From Pseudomonas fluorescens (GTDB lineage Bacteria; Pseudomonadota; Gammaproteobacteria; Pseudomonadales; Pseudomonadaceae), in assembly GCF_000802965.1 (NCBI RefSeq), contig NZ_JSAK01000008.1, forward strand, positions 161,189 through 225,188: 64,000 bases of DNA, read 5' to 3'. A program made the translations under genes and the position numbers. The notes below the pieces were generated by a model. The model was not told the DNA's origin. It searched no databases and was given only the letters and a program-made list of their open reading frames with translations. Below, piece after piece: positions 38,703-48,020 of the stretch (positions are counted from its first letter, which is position 1; every line of letters starts with the position of its first letter).

Positions 38703-39155
38703 CTAACGTAGTATCAAATGAATAATCGAATCTCCTACGACATTGTAGCTAGCCAAGGTCCGCCCATCCTCCATCTGCTTTCCTGCAAAGATCAAGCGCT
38801 GTTTGTCTGGAGGGACCCCCTCTTTAACTTGAATCTGTGCTTTCAAACGTTCAACTGAATCCAAGGAAGAAACTTCTATACTTATAGTTTTCCCACTACC
38901 ACTGGGAGGTGTAACGAATATCTGCGAAACTTTTTCAATCTTGAAACCGGTAATATTTCGGATGGAGATAACTCTTGCAACGTTGTAACTGTCCTCATCT
39001 ACAACGGTAATCATTGAGGTTTCTTTAGAATCCAGCTTTCCTGAAAGCGTACGACTCTCTGCTAAAGAGGTGGTCGCATCATTAAATACAAATTCCACGA
39101 AAACCCTATCACCTACTTTTGCCGCATCCAGGATAGCTTGAGTAGCAGTATCCAT
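38703..39155 (-). CDS. Two-domain protein ending in a ubiquitin domain without terminal Gly-Gly
   Basis: The protein has 150 residues. The first ~75 ([13 protein letters not shown] ... [14 protein letters not shown]) look like a small beta barrel, perhaps Sm/SH3-like. From QIFV to the end it aligns with eukaryotic ubiquitin; from GKT onward I count about 40 identities in 63 positions, including [17 protein letters not shown] and EDGRTL. Equivalents of ubiquitin K11, K27, K33, K48, I44 and H68 are kept; K29 and K63 are not. The chain stops at the position of ubiquitin R72 with TAG then TGA, so LRGG is absent and normal conjugation is impossible. ATG 39155 has GGAGG 4 nt upstream. Codons are AT-richer than the chromosome. 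No E1, E2 or deubiquitinase gene is seen nearby. Confidence 0.93.
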   Translation of the reverse strand: MDTATQAILDAAKVGDRVFVEFVFNDATTSLAESRTLSGKLDSKETSMITVVDEDSYNVARVISIRNITGFKIEKVSQIFVTPPSGSGKTISIEVSSLDSVERLKAQIQVKEGVPPDKQRLIFAGKQMEDGRTLASYNVVGDSIIHLILR

Positions 39156-39238
39156 GGAACCTCCAGCGATAATATTCAACTTTGAGGAGCGAACTCATAC
39201 TCATCACGAGATCACTTCACGGTAGCTCATTGCGCCCC

Positions 39239-39424
39239 CTATTTCGTCGGACACTGCCCATTTATCTTATCTTCGTCCGCGCAGTCATTAGCGAATATAA
39301 TTTTTTGTTGAACCGACAATACTCTTTCAACCTCCGCATTAGTAAAATCCTGAGAAGCAAAACCAACCCCATTGACTGCTAAAAACATTAGGGCAGTACA
39401 TGCAAACCATTTTGATACTTTCAT
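39239..39424 (-). CDS. Small exported protein upstream of the ubiquitin-like gene
   Basis: The 61-residue product has a clear signal peptide (MKVSKWFACTALMFLAVNGVGFA-SQDF). The mature part is only about 38 residues, with two Cys (NDCADEDK and GQCPTK) that could form a disulfide. ATG 39424 has AGGAG 8 nt upstream. It lies on the same strand, 83 nt before the ubiquitin-like gene, so the two may be co-transcribed. No family is recognised. Confidence 0.7.
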   Translation of the reverse strand: MKVSKWFACTALMFLAVNGVGFASQDFTNAEVERVLSVQQKIIFANDCADEDKINGQCPTK

Positions 39425-39579
39425 TGAGAAAACTCCTAAGCAAGGGGGACACCTGACTTGAGAGTGAATCATCCTTCCCGGCGACGTACTATACAACTGT
39501 CAATGTTGACAGTATTCAATATTCATTCTGAAAAATTATCGCGACCGATATAGAGAATCGAAATATCAAAAGCATCGCT

Positions 39580-39869
39580 CACAAAAAAAACCGCCTCTCG
39601 GCGGGTTTCTCATACAACTCAAACGCTGAAGCACCTTAGTTGACCTTAGCGTTCAACTCTCCTTTCAGATAACGCTGATACATCCCTTCCAACGAGATCG
39701 CCCTGATCTTCGAAGCATTACCGGCAGTGCCGAAAGCTTCGTAGCGAGCGATGCACACGTCGCGCATGGCGGTGACAGTGGCGCCGAAGAATTTACGTGG
39801 GTCGAATTCGCTCGGGTTGGTGGCCATCAGGCGACGCATGGCGCCCAGCGGACGCCAAGTGCAGGTTGC
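39580..39869 (-). pseudogene. Duplicated 3' end of fba (aldolase fragment plus terminator)
   Basis: About 285 bp repeat the sequence at 41417-41704: the fba terminator and the last 67 codons, ending ELNAKVN. Within the coding part only two residues differ from the intact aldolase. Homology ends near 39866 after a 1-nt indel. The copy has no start region and cannot make an enzyme. It marks the left edge of the hipBA insertion. Confidence 0.9.
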
Positions 39870-39893
39870 TTTCAAACAAAAACTTCCTAGATA

Positions 39894-39933
39894 AAATGTT
39901 GCGTATACGATACATTTAAAATCAAATGTTGCG
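39894..39933. promoter_or_regulatory. hipBA promoter with a repeated AAATGTTGCG element
   Basis: AAATGTTGCG occurs at 39894-39903 and again at 39924-39933, 30 bp apart (about three helical turns), with CGTATACG between them. The second copy ends 10 nt before the hipB start. Autoregulation by HipB is the likely use. Confidence 0.5.
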
Positions 39934-39943
39934 GTAATAGAAC

Positions 39944-40195
39944 ATGGATCACGATCTTATAATCAGCCGACTAGGCACCCAGTTACGAACCCAACGGATA
40001 AGACGTGGTTTGACGCAAGCGCAGCTTGCCGAGCTCGCGGGGCTGACGCGTTACAAGGTTATTGCGGTCGAAAAGGGCAACCTTTCTGTCGGCATGATCG
40101 CCTACGCGCGCATTCTCGGTGCTCTTGATTGTGAACTCGCTGTCGTCCCCGCCGCCATGCCCACCCTTGAAGAGCTTGGGGACCTGTTCGAATGA
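39944..40195 (+). CDS. hipB: HipB-type XRE antitoxin
   Basis: This 83-residue XRE protein has the HTH QLRTQRIRRGLTQAQLAELAGLTRYKVIAVEKGN. The gene overlaps hipA by 4 nt (ATGA), the normal arrangement for an antitoxin-toxin pair in which HipB binds HipA and represses the operon. Confidence 0.88.
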   Translation: MDHDLIISRLGTQLRTQRIRRGLTQAQLAELAGLTRYKVIAVEKGNLSVGMIAYARILGALDCELAVVPAAMPTLEELGDLFE

Positions 40196-41391
40196 AAATG
40201 ACCTCTCTCAAAGTGAGCACGCCTGAGGGAGCTAGTGGCAGGCTTTTCAGCGTTACAGAGGATTTCACGTTCCGTTATCACGGAGATGCATTGCCCGAGA
40301 TGGCAATCAGCTTGTCCATGCCAGTACGGCATGACGAGTTTCGGCGGCGCGAGCTTCATCCTGTTTTTCAGATGAACCTGCCAGAAGGTTATGTGCTGGA
40401 GCAACTTCGCAATCGCTTGGCCAAGACTGCGAATGTCGATCCGATGTTGTTGCTGGCACTGACCGGCAGCACTTCACCCATCGGTAGGGTTCAGGTGCGA
40501 TCTGAAGCGGTGGACGCACTGCTGGAGGAGCAACAATTTCCGGGAGAAAAGCTCGAAGAAATTCTGACCTGGAATGGGACGGAAGATATCTTCGCTGACA
40601 TGCTTGATCGCTACATCCTGCGAGCAGGCATTTCTGGTGTTCAACCCAAGGTGTTAGTGCCGGAACGACAAGAAACAGCTCAGCCACGAGTGACATCGAA
40701 GACCTCGGATCTGATTATCAAAAGCGGCCGCGACGAATTTCCCGGCCTGGCGATCAACGAGTTCCTTTGCATGTCCATTGCCAAGGAGGCGGGAATTCCC
40801 GTTCCACCGTTTTACCTTTCCGATAATGCCAAGCTGTTTGTCATGCGTCGTTTTGACCGCGACGATCAGCTCAACCCGATAGGGTTTGAAGATATGGCGG
40901 TGTTGATGGGGTTATCGGCCAGCCAAAAGTACAGCAAGAGTTATGCAGCCATCGCCAAGGCTATTCGCTTGTTTTGCCCAGCCAGACATTTGCGCCACTC
41001 TCTTGAGCAACTTTTCGACAGCGTAGCCCTGAGTTGCATTGTCGGGAATGGCGACGCTCATTTGAAAAACTTCGGTTTGCTCTATTCCGATCCCACACAG
41101 CGTGATGCGCGTCTCTCTCCGGCTTACGACATCGTCAACACTACTGCCTATATCCCGGAAGACGTTTTGGCGCTGGATCTGGCCGGTAACAAGTCAATGT
41201 TTGCCTCACGACAAGGACTCCTGGAGTTCGCGCACACTTGTGATATCGAGCACCCAAGGGAACGCGTTCAGACAGTGCTCGCTGCGGTTGAAGCAGTCCT
41301 CAACCGCTATCCCCAGTATCGAGAACAGGCACCTCATGTTGTCACTGCCATTGAGCGTTCAGCAGCACCGTTCTCCCTGACCTTTGGATAG
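40192..41391 (+). CDS. hipA: HipA-family serine/threonine kinase toxin
   Basis: The 399-residue kinase has an N-terminal HipA domain and a C-terminal kinase domain. The ATP-loop region is GISGVQPKVLV, the catalytic loop is VGNGDAHLKNFGLLY and the metal Asp is in LSPAYDIVNT. E. coli HipA phosphorylates glutamyl-tRNA synthetase and causes persistence; the target here is untested. All catalytic motifs are present, so the toxin looks functional. The module sits between two copies of the fba 3' end. Confidence 0.9.
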   Translation: MKMTSLKVSTPEGASGRLFSVTEDFTFRYHGDALPEMAISLSMPVRHDEFRRRELHPVFQMNLPEGYVLEQLRNRLAKTANVDPMLLLALTGSTSPIGRVQVRSEAVDALLEEQQFPGEKLEEILTWNGTEDIFADMLDRYILRAGISGVQPKVLVPERQETAQPRVTSKTSDLIIKSGRDEFPGLAINEFLCMSIAKEAGIPVPPFYLSDNAKLFVMRRFDRDDQLNPIGFEDMAVLMGLSASQKYSKSYAAIAKAIRLFCPARHLRHSLEQLFDSVALSCIVGNGDAHLKNFGLLYSDPTQRDARLSPAYDIVNTTAYIPEDVLALDLAGNKSMFASRQGLLEFAHTCDIEHPRERVQTVLAAVEAVLNRYPQYREQAPHVVTAIERSAAPFSLTFG

Positions 41392-41416
41392 ATTGATTAC
41401 GCAAAATATCACTGCG

Positions 41417-41704
41417 CACAAAAAACCCGCCTCTCGGCGGGTTTTTCATGCAACTCAAACACTGAAGCGTCTTAGTTGACCTTAGCGTTCAACTCGCCTT
41501 TCAGATAACGCTGATACATCCCTTCCAACGAGATCGCCTTGATCTTCGAAGCATTACCGGCAGTGCCGAAGGCTTCGTAGCGAGCGATGCACACGTCGCG
41601 CATGGCGGTGACGGTGGCGCCGAAGAATTTACGTGGGTCGAACTCGCTCGGGTTGATGGCCATCAGGCGACGCATGGCACCGGTGGACGCCAGGCGCAGG
41701 TCGG
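41417..41704. repeat. Right copy of the fba 3'-end direct repeat
   Basis: This copy belongs to the intact aldolase gene and pairs with 39580-39869. Both copies have the same orientation and enclose about 1.55 kb with hipBA. Scattered mismatches show that the duplication is not recent. Confidence 0.88.
41418..41447. terminator. Bidirectional terminator between hipA and fba
   Basis: AAAAACCCGCC-TCTC-GGCGGGTTTTT forms a strong hairpin with A and T tracts on both sides. A slightly degraded copy is part of the repeat at 39580-39609. Confidence 0.9.
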
Positions 41705-42536
41705 TGTCGATGTTGACCTTGCGCACGCCGTGCTTGATGCCTTCGACGATTTCTTCAACCGGTACGCCGTAGGTTTCTTTGATGTCGCCGCCGTACTGGT
41801 TGATGATCGCCAGCCACTCTTGCGGAACCGAAGACGAACCGTGCATCACCAGGTGAGTGTTCGGAATGCGCTTGTGGATTTCCTTGATGCGGTCGATCGC
41901 CAGTACGTCGCCGGTAGGCGGCTTGGTGAACTTGTACGCGCCGTGGCTGGTGCCGATGGCGATGGCCAGGGCGTCGACCTGAGTGCGCTTGACGAAGTCA
42001 GCGGCTTCTTCCGGGTCGGTCAGCATCTGGCTGTGATCCAGAACGCCTTCGGCGCCGATGCCGTCTTCTTCACCGGCCATGCCGGTTTCCAGCGAACCCA
42101 GGCAACCCAGCTCGCCTTCTACCGAAACGCCGCAGGCGTGAGCCATGGCGACGGTTTGTTGGGTAACGCGGACGTTGTAGTCGTAGTCGGTCGGGGTCTT
42201 GCCGTCTTCGCCCAGGGAACCGTCCATCATCACCGAGCTGAAGCCCAGTTGAATGGAACGCTGGCAGACGTCAGGGCTGGTGCCGTGGTCCTGGTGCATG
42301 CACACCGGGATGTGCGGGAATTCTTCGATGGCTGCCAGGATCAGGTGACGCAGGAACGGTGCGCCGGCGTATTTGCGAGCACCGGCCGAAGCCTGGACGA
42401 TCACCGGGGAGTCAGTCTTGTCAGCGGCTTCCATGATGGCGCGCATCTGCTCAAGGTTGTTGACGTTGAAGGCTGGAACGCCGTAGCCGAACTCGGCTGC
42501 GTGGTCCAACATCTGGCGCATGCTGATAAGTGCCAT
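41472..42536 (-). CDS. fba: Class II fructose-bisphosphate aldolase
   Basis: The 354-residue Calvin-type zinc aldolase cleaves fructose-1,6-bisphosphate to the two triose phosphates. Zinc-site and active-site stretches are visible: [40 protein letters not shown] and [12 protein letters not shown]. It lies downstream of tkt-epd-pgk on the same strand, the usual Pseudomonas order. Its 3' end is duplicated at 39580-39869. Confidence 0.95.
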   Translation of the reverse strand: MALISMRQMLDHAAEFGYGVPAFNVNNLEQMRAIMEAADKTDSPVIVQASAGARKYAGAPFLRHLILAAIEEFPHIPVCMHQDHGTSPDVCQRSIQLGFSSVMMDGSLGEDGKTPTDYDYNVRVTQQTVAMAHACGVSVEGELGCLGSLETGMAGEEDGIGAEGVLDHSQMLTDPEEAADFVKRTQVDALAIAIGTSHGAYKFTKPPTGDVLAIDRIKEIHKRIPNTHLVMHGSSSVPQEWLAIINQYGGDIKETYGVPVEEIVEGIKHGVRKVNIDTDLRLASTGAMRRLMAINPSEFDPRKFFGATVTAMRDVCIARYEAFGTAGNASKIKAISLEGMYQRYLKGELNAKVN

Positions 42537-42675
42537 TGTGTGTGTCTCTCCCGGTTTGGGTCGTTAATCGTGCCAGCCTGCCGTAGCGGCGGCGGCTATT
42601 CAAGTTATTGCAGATCGGGGGTTGGCCCGGGCTGCGAATTCGGTGTTACCAAAATCTCAAAAACTACAAAGAACC

Positions 42676-42780
42676 CTGTGGCGAGCGAGCTTGCTCGCGC
42701 TCGGCTGCGAAGCAGTCGTAACCCGGCTATCTGATCGGGAACGCTTCGCGCTCCAGCGGGAGCAAGCTCCCTCGCCACAA
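42676..42780. repeat. REP inverted pair (GTGGCGAGCGAGCTTGCTCGC / GGGAGC variants)
   Basis: The left arm reads GCGAGCGAGCTTGCTCGCGC and the right arm is of the GCGGGAGCAAGCTCCCTCGCC type; the arms come from slightly different variants. It lies between the MliC-like gene and fba. Confidence 0.85.
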
Positions 42781-42800
42781 AAGCCCAGCGGGCGGCATTT

Positions 42801-43133
42801 TTATTGCGCTTTACAGCCACGGCCAATCAAATCATTGGTGGCGACCCAGTAAACCAGGCCTTCCTCGCCTTTTATGTGAAACGCCAGCATGTCGTTGCTG
42901 TACAGCGAACCCGACGCACCCGGCTCCTGCTTCAAGCGGTAGACCTGATCGGCCCCGCCCAGACGCACGTCGACTTCCTTGCGGCTGTCGTCGGTATAGC
43001 GCCAAACCACTTTGGCCTGGCTATCGCAGGTCCAGGTGGTCCAGTTATCCACAGGGGCGGACGACTGGAACAGGTTCAACTGAGAACAACCGGCCAACAA
43101 CACCAGCGCCGTAATGGCGATAAAACCTTTCAT
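42801..43133 (-). CDS. MliC-family lipoprotein (C-type lysozyme inhibitor-like)
   Basis: The 110-residue protein has a lipoprotein signal peptide (MKGFIAITALVLLAGC). The mature part fits the MliC domain: WTCDSQAKVVWRYTD, ASGSLYSNDMLAFHIKGEEGLVY and a closing Cys (GRGCKAQ) that could pair with the WTC Cys. MliC proteins sit in the outer membrane and inhibit host or predator lysozyme. ATG 43133 is set by the signal peptide. Confidence 0.8.
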   Translation of the reverse strand: MKGFIAITALVLLAGCSQLNLFQSSAPVDNWTTWTCDSQAKVVWRYTDDSRKEVDVRLGGADQVYRLKQEPGASGSLYSNDMLAFHIKGEEGLVYWVATNDLIGRGCKAQ

Positions 43134-43189
43134 CCGTGTTCCTCGACCGGCAACATACGCCGCCGGCCTTGAGTAAAGAGTCAGACCCG

Positions 43190-43411
43190 TCAAGGGCAAC
43201 CATGTTCCTTGGCAGGGGCCTGGGTCTCGTATTTGTCCAAGCCATCAGGCCCGGAACGCTTGTTGAGCACCGGATTGGTTTCCGCCTGCCAGTCGGCCTG
43301 ATAGCAGCCATGCTGCGGCGCAGCCGGTGCAGGCTCCGGCGTGGCTTTCGGGTTGCTCCCGCAAGCCGCCAGCAAACCCGCGACGATCAACAGCGCGAAC
43401 GACTTGACCAT
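43190..43411 (-). CDS. Small lipoprotein of unknown function
   Basis: The 73-residue product has a lipobox (LLIVAGLLAAC) followed by a Pro/Ala-rich stretch and a short Cys-containing tail (HGCYQADWQAETNPVLNKR; final EHGCP). ATG 43411 has GGAG upstream. It lies between pgk and the MliC-like gene and is probably co-transcribed with them. No family is recognised. Confidence 0.7.
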   Translation of the reverse strand: MVKSFALLIVAGLLAACGSNPKATPEPAPAAPQHGCYQADWQAETNPVLNKRSGPDGLDKYETQAPAKEHGCP

Positions 43412-43446
43412 CTGAACACTCCCTTGCCTGGTCAAACGGGCGACCC

Positions 43447-44610
43447 TCAGGCCTTGGCCCGGCTTTCCAGCACTTCAACGGCTGGCAACACCTTGCCTTC
43501 GACGAATTCGAGGAACGCGCCGCCACCGGTAGAAATGTAGGAGATTTGCTCGGCAACGCCATATTTGTCGATGGCTGCCAGAGTGTCGCCGCCGCCAGCG
43601 ATGGAGAACGCCGAGCTTTCTGCGATGGCCTGGGCCAGCACTTTGGTGCCGTTACCGAACTGGTCGAATTCGAACACGCCGACCGGGCCGTTCCACAGAA
43701 TGGTTTTCGACGATTTCAGCAGCTCGGCGAAGTTGGCAGCAGTTTGCGGGCCTATGTCGAGGATCATGTCGTCGGCAGCAACGTCAGCGATCAATTTCAC
43801 GGTCGCTGCTGCGCTTTCGGCGAATTCCTTGGCAACTACAACGTCCACCGGCAATGGCACGCTGACTTTGGCGGCGATGGCGCGGGCAGTGTCGAGCAGG
43901 TCCGGCTCGTACAGGGATTTGCCGACCGGATGACCGGCTGCAGCCAGGAAGGTGTTGGCAATACCGCCGCCGACGATCAGCTGGTTGCAGATCTGGCTCA
44001 GGCTGTTCAGCACGTCGAGTTTGGTCGAGACCTTGGAACCGGCAACGATGGCCGCCATAGGCTGGGCCGGGGCGCCGAGGGCCTTGCCCAATGCGTCCAG
44101 CTCGGCAGCCAGCAACGGACCTGCCGCTGCAACCTTGGCGAACTTGGCCACGCCGTGGGTCGAGCCTTCGGCGCGGTGAGCGGTGCCGAACGCGTCCATC
44201 ACGAACACGTCGCACAGGGCGGCGTATTGCTTGGCCAGGTCGTCGGCGTTCTTTTTCTCGCCCTTGTTGAAGCGCACGTTTTCGAACAGCACGATGTCGC
44301 CCGCTTTCACGTCAACGCCGCCCAGGTAATCAGCCACCAGAGGCACTTCGCGACCCAGCGCCTTGCTCAGGTAGTCGGCGACTGGCTTGAGACTGTTCTC
44401 AGCCGAGAACTCGCCTTCGGTCGGACGGCCAAGGTGCGAGCAAACCATCACGGCCGCGCCTTTTTCCAGGGCCAGCTTGATGGTCGGCAGCGAAGCCAGG
44501 ATTCGCGCATCGCTGGTGACAACACCGTCCTTGACTGGGACGTTGAGGTCTTCGCGGATCAATACGCGCTTACCTTGCAGATCGAGGTCGGACATCTTCA
44601 ACACGGTCAT
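43447..44610 (-). CDS. pgk: Phosphoglycerate kinase
   Basis: This 387-residue glycolytic kinase opens [24 protein letters not shown], the substrate-binding signature, followed by [14 protein letters not shown]. The C-terminal ATP side reads [12 protein letters not shown] and [20 protein letters not shown] 44610 ([11 protein letters not shown]) is preferred to the upstream GTG. It starts 12 nt after epd. Confidence 0.96.
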   Translation of the reverse strand: MTVLKMSDLDLQGKRVLIREDLNVPVKDGVVTSDARILASLPTIKLALEKGAAVMVCSHLGRPTEGEFSAENSLKPVADYLSKALGREVPLVADYLGGVDVKAGDIVLFENVRFNKGEKKNADDLAKQYAALCDVFVMDAFGTAHRAEGSTHGVAKFAKVAAAGPLLAAELDALGKALGAPAQPMAAIVAGSKVSTKLDVLNSLSQICNQLIVGGGIANTFLAAAGHPVGKSLYEPDLLDTARAIAAKVSVPLPVDVVVAKEFAESAAATVKLIADVAADDMILDIGPQTAANFAELLKSSKTILWNGPVGVFEFDQFGNGTKVLAQAIAESSAFSIAGGGDTLAAIDKYGVAEQISYISTGGGAFLEFVEGKVLPAVEVLESRAKA

Positions 44611-44622
44611 GGGTCGCACTTC

Positions 44623-45675
44623 CTACGGTTTTTTTGAAGTTGCTGTGTGCAGATAGTGTTCTGCAACATCCAGCATTCGGTTGGCAAAACCCCATTCGTT
44701 GTCGAACCAGGCCAGGATGTTCACCAGCCGAGGGCCGGAAACGCGGGTCTGACTGGCATCGACAATCGCCGAATGTGGGTCATGGTTAAAATCGCAACTG
44801 GCGTGAGGTAACTCGGTGTAGGCCAGCAGGCCTTTGAGCGGGCCGCTGATGGCAGCCTCGCGCAGGATCCGGTTGACCTCGGCAGCGTCGGTATCGCTGA
44901 CGGTCTGCATCGTGATGTCGAGGCAAGACACGTTCACCGTCGGCACGCGTACGGCTTTGGCCTGAATTCGCCCGGCAAGTTCCGGCAGCAAGCGTTCGAT
45001 GCCGCGTGCCAGACCAGTGGATACCGGAATCACCGACTGGAACGCTGAACGGGTTCGGCGCAGGTCTTCGTGGTGATAGGCATCGATCACCGGCTGATCA
45101 TTCATCGCCGAGTGGATGGTAGTAATCGACACGTACTCAAGACCAATGGCCTGATCCAGCAGACGCAACAGCGGCACGCCGCAGTTGGTGGTGCAGGACG
45201 CGTTGGAAACCAGCAACTCGTCGCCGGTCAGGCAATCCTGGTTCACACCATAGACGATGGTGGCGTCGACATCCGCCTCGCTGGCCATCGGCTGGGAAAA
45301 AAGCACCCGAGGTGCGCCGGCGTCGAGGAAACGCTGGCCGTCGTCGCGAGTGTGGTAAGCGCCGGAGCACTCCAGCACCAGATCGACGCCCAGGGACGCC
45401 CAATCGATGCCTTCGGGGGTGGCACTGCGCAGGACCTTCACGCAGTCGCCATTAATATGCAGACAATCGCCGTCGACCTTCACTTCACCGGGAAAACGCC
45501 CGTGAGTGGAGTCGAAGCGTGTCAGGTATTCGATGCTGGCCATGTCGGCCAGATCGTTGATCGCGACAATTTCAAACCCGGCCCTCTCGCCTCGCTCGAA
45601 CAACGCACGCAAGACGCAACGACCAATCCGGCCGTAGCCGTTGAGTGCAACTTTGTAGGGACGCGGTTGAGGCAT
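44623..45675 (-). CDS. epd: Erythrose-4-phosphate dehydrogenase
   Basis: The 350-residue GAPDH-family enzyme has NAD motif LNGYGRIGRCVLRALFER and catalytic Cys in NASCTTNC. Its placement between tkt and pgk and its GapB-like sequence point to E4P dehydrogenase, which supplies the PLP pathway, rather than the glycolytic GAPDH. The separation from GapA rests on context and homologue knowledge. Confidence 0.88.
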   Translation of the reverse strand: MPQPRPYKVALNGYGRIGRCVLRALFERGERAGFEIVAINDLADMASIEYLTRFDSTHGRFPGEVKVDGDCLHINGDCVKVLRSATPEGIDWASLGVDLVLECSGAYHTRDDGQRFLDAGAPRVLFSQPMASEADVDATIVYGVNQDCLTGDELLVSNASCTTNCGVPLLRLLDQAIGLEYVSITTIHSAMNDQPVIDAYHHEDLRRTRSAFQSVIPVSTGLARGIERLLPELAGRIQAKAVRVPTVNVSCLDITMQTVSDTDAAEVNRILREAAISGPLKGLLAYTELPHASCDFNHDPHSAIVDASQTRVSGPRLVNILAWFDNEWGFANRMLDVAEHYLHTATSKKP

Positions 45676-45732
45676 GGGGTTCTCGATTACCGTGGTGAAT
45701 CCGTTATTGCAGCGTCGCCTGATCGACCGCTA

Positions 45733-45799
45733 TCGCGGGCAAGCCCGCTCCCACATGGACGGTGTATATCCCTGTGGGAGCGGGCTTGCCCGCGATGGC
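45733..45799. repeat. REP inverted pair (GGGAGCGGGCTTGCCCGCGA type)
   Basis: Facing copies of ATCGCGGGCAAGCCCGCTCC lie between tkt and epd. Confidence 0.9.
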
Positions 45800-45826
45800 G
45801 TCGGCTCAGGCAACACCTTTTCTGGA

Positions 45827-47824
45827 TCAGTCTTCCAGCAACTCTTCAGCCTGACCCAGGATGTTTTCCAGGGTGAAGCCGAACTCTTCGAACAAGGCAG
45901 GCGCAGGCGCCGACTCGCCGTAGGTGGTCATGCCAATCACGCGACCTTCCAGGCCCACGTACTTGTACCAGTAGTCCGCGTGAGCGGCTTCGATGGCGAT
46001 ACGGGCGCTGACCTGCAACGGCAGAACCGATTGCTTGTAGCCGGCGTCCTGGGCATCGAACACGCTGGTGCACGGCATGGAAACCACACGCACGTTACGG
46101 CCCTGCTCGGTCAGCTTGTCGAAAGCCTGAACGGCCAGACCCACTTCCGAACCGGTGGCGATCAGGATCAGCTCAGGCTCGCCTGCACAGTCCTTCAACA
46201 CGTAACCGCCACGGTTGATGTCGGCGATCTGCCCGGCATCACGGGTTTGGTGCTGCAGGTTCTGACGCGAGAAGATCAGGGCCGAAGGACCGTCCTTGCG
46301 CTCCAGAGCGTTTTTCCAGGCCACAGCCGATTCAACGGCATCGGCTGGACGCCAGGTATCGAGGTTCGGCGTGCAGCGCAGGCTGGCCAGTTGCTCGATT
46401 GGCTGGTGAGTCGGGCCGTCTTCGCCCAGACCGATGGAGTCGTGGGTATAGACGTGGATCACACGCTGCTTCATCAGGGCCGACATGCGTACCGCGTTGC
46501 GGGCGTACTCCATGAACATCAGGAAGGTCGCGCCGTAAGGCACCAGGCCGCCGTGCAGGGCAACGCCGTTCATGATCGCGGTCATGCCGAACTCGCGCAC
46601 GCCGTAGTACATGTAGTTGCCGCTGGCATCTTCGGCGGTGACGCCTTTGCAACCTTTCCACAGGGTCAGGTTGGAACCGGCGAGGTCAGCCGAACCGCCG
46701 AGGAACTCAGGCAGCAGCGGACCGAATGCGTTCAGGGCGTTCTGGCTGGCTTTACGGCTGGCGATGGTTTCGCCTTTGGCGGCCACTTCAGCGATATAGG
46801 CATCGGCCTTCTCGGAGAAGTCAGCCGGCAGTTCGCCGCTCAGACGACGGATCAGTTCGTTGGCTTCGGTCGGGAATGCGGCGGAATAGGCAGCGAAACG
46901 CTGGTCCCACTCGGCTTCGACTGCGCGGCCGGCTTCCTTGGCGTCCCACTCGGCGTAGATATCGGCCGGGATTTCGAACGGGCCGTGGTTCCACTTCAGC
47001 GCAGCGCGGGTCAGGGCGATTTCCGCGTCACCCAGTGGGGCGCCGTGGCAGTCTTCCTTGCCTTGCTTGTTCGGCGAACCGAAGCCGATGGTGGTCTTGC
47101 AGCAGATCAGGGTTGGTTGCTCGCTTTTGCGCGCCGTCTCGATCGCGGTCTTGATCTCTTCCGGGTCGTGACCGTCGACGTTGCGGATCACTTGCCAGTT
47201 GTAGGCTTCGAAACGCTTCGGCGTGTCGTCGGTGAACCAGCCTTCGACTTCGCCATCGATGGAGATGCCGTTGTCATCGTAGAAGGCGATCAGTTTGCCC
47301 AGGCCCAAGGTGCCGGCCAGGGAGCCGACTTCGTGGGAAATGCCTTCCATCATGCAGCCATCACCCAGGAACACATAGGTGTGGTGGTCGACGATGTTGT
47401 GGCCAGGACGGTTGAACTGCGCCGCCAGGACCTTTTCAGCCAGGGCAAAACCCACGGCATTGGCCAGACCTTGGCCCAGTGGACCGGTGGTGGTTTCTAC
47501 GCCCGGGGTGTAGCCGAGTTCCGGGTGACCCGGAGTGCGGCTGTGCAACTGGCGGAATTGTTTCAGGTCTTCGATCGACAGGTCATAGCCGGTCAGGTGC
47601 AGCAGCGAATAGATCAACATCGAGCCGTGACCGTTGGACAGCACGAAGCGGTCACGGTCGGCGAACGATGGATTGCTCGGGTTGTGCTTGAGGTAGTCGC
47701 GCCAAAGCACTTCGGCGATATCTGCCATACCCATAGGGGCACCGGGATGGCCGCTGTTGGCTTTTTGCACGGCATCCATGCTGAGGGCACGAATGGCGTT
47801 GGCACGCTCACGACGGCTAGGCAT
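45827..47824 (-). CDS. tkt: Transketolase
   Basis: This 665-residue thiamine-diphosphate enzyme belongs to the pentose phosphate pathway. The opening [30 protein letters not shown], the ThDP motif [18 protein letters not shown] and the C-terminal half [24 protein letters not shown] are typical. ATG 47824 ([10 protein letters not shown]) follows CAGGAGAAC; the longer frame is not supported. It is the first gene of the tkt-epd-pgk-fba group. Confidence 0.96.
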   Translation of the reverse strand: MPSRRERANAIRALSMDAVQKANSGHPGAPMGMADIAEVLWRDYLKHNPSNPSFADRDRFVLSNGHGSMLIYSLLHLTGYDLSIEDLKQFRQLHSRTPGHPELGYTPGVETTTGPLGQGLANAVGFALAEKVLAAQFNRPGHNIVDHHTYVFLGDGCMMEGISHEVGSLAGTLGLGKLIAFYDDNGISIDGEVEGWFTDDTPKRFEAYNWQVIRNVDGHDPEEIKTAIETARKSEQPTLICCKTTIGFGSPNKQGKEDCHGAPLGDAEIALTRAALKWNHGPFEIPADIYAEWDAKEAGRAVEAEWDQRFAAYSAAFPTEANELIRRLSGELPADFSEKADAYIAEVAAKGETIASRKASQNALNAFGPLLPEFLGGSADLAGSNLTLWKGCKGVTAEDASGNYMYYGVREFGMTAIMNGVALHGGLVPYGATFLMFMEYARNAVRMSALMKQRVIHVYTHDSIGLGEDGPTHQPIEQLASLRCTPNLDTWRPADAVESAVAWKNALERKDGPSALIFSRQNLQHQTRDAGQIADINRGGYVLKDCAGEPELILIATGSEVGLAVQAFDKLTEQGRNVRVVSMPCTSVFDAQDAGYKQSVLPLQVSARIAIEAAHADYWYKYVGLEGRVIGMTTYGESAPAPALFEEFGFTLENILGQAEELLED

Positions 47825-48020
47825 CGCTGTTCTCCTGGGGGCTTGAATAAAACGAAACGGAAAAAAGGCGAGCATTTTCCCTCACCGGGCCGCCTCGGGG
47901 CAATCACAGATAGTCATCTGAAGGCGTTTTTCCAATGGATTACGGCGTATTCGGCTGGTGAAACCTTTCCGCTGTTCGTTTGTAGAGTTAACCACCTCGT
48001 GAGAAGTGCCATCTATCGTC

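Noticed and set aside
38533..39600. Possible complete bacterial ubiquitination operon (E1, E2, deubiquitinase) near the ubiquitin-like gene
   Set aside because: No adenylating enzyme, Cys-transfer enzyme or JAB peptidase is present within several kb on either side, and the protein lacks the C-terminal Gly-Gly such systems need.
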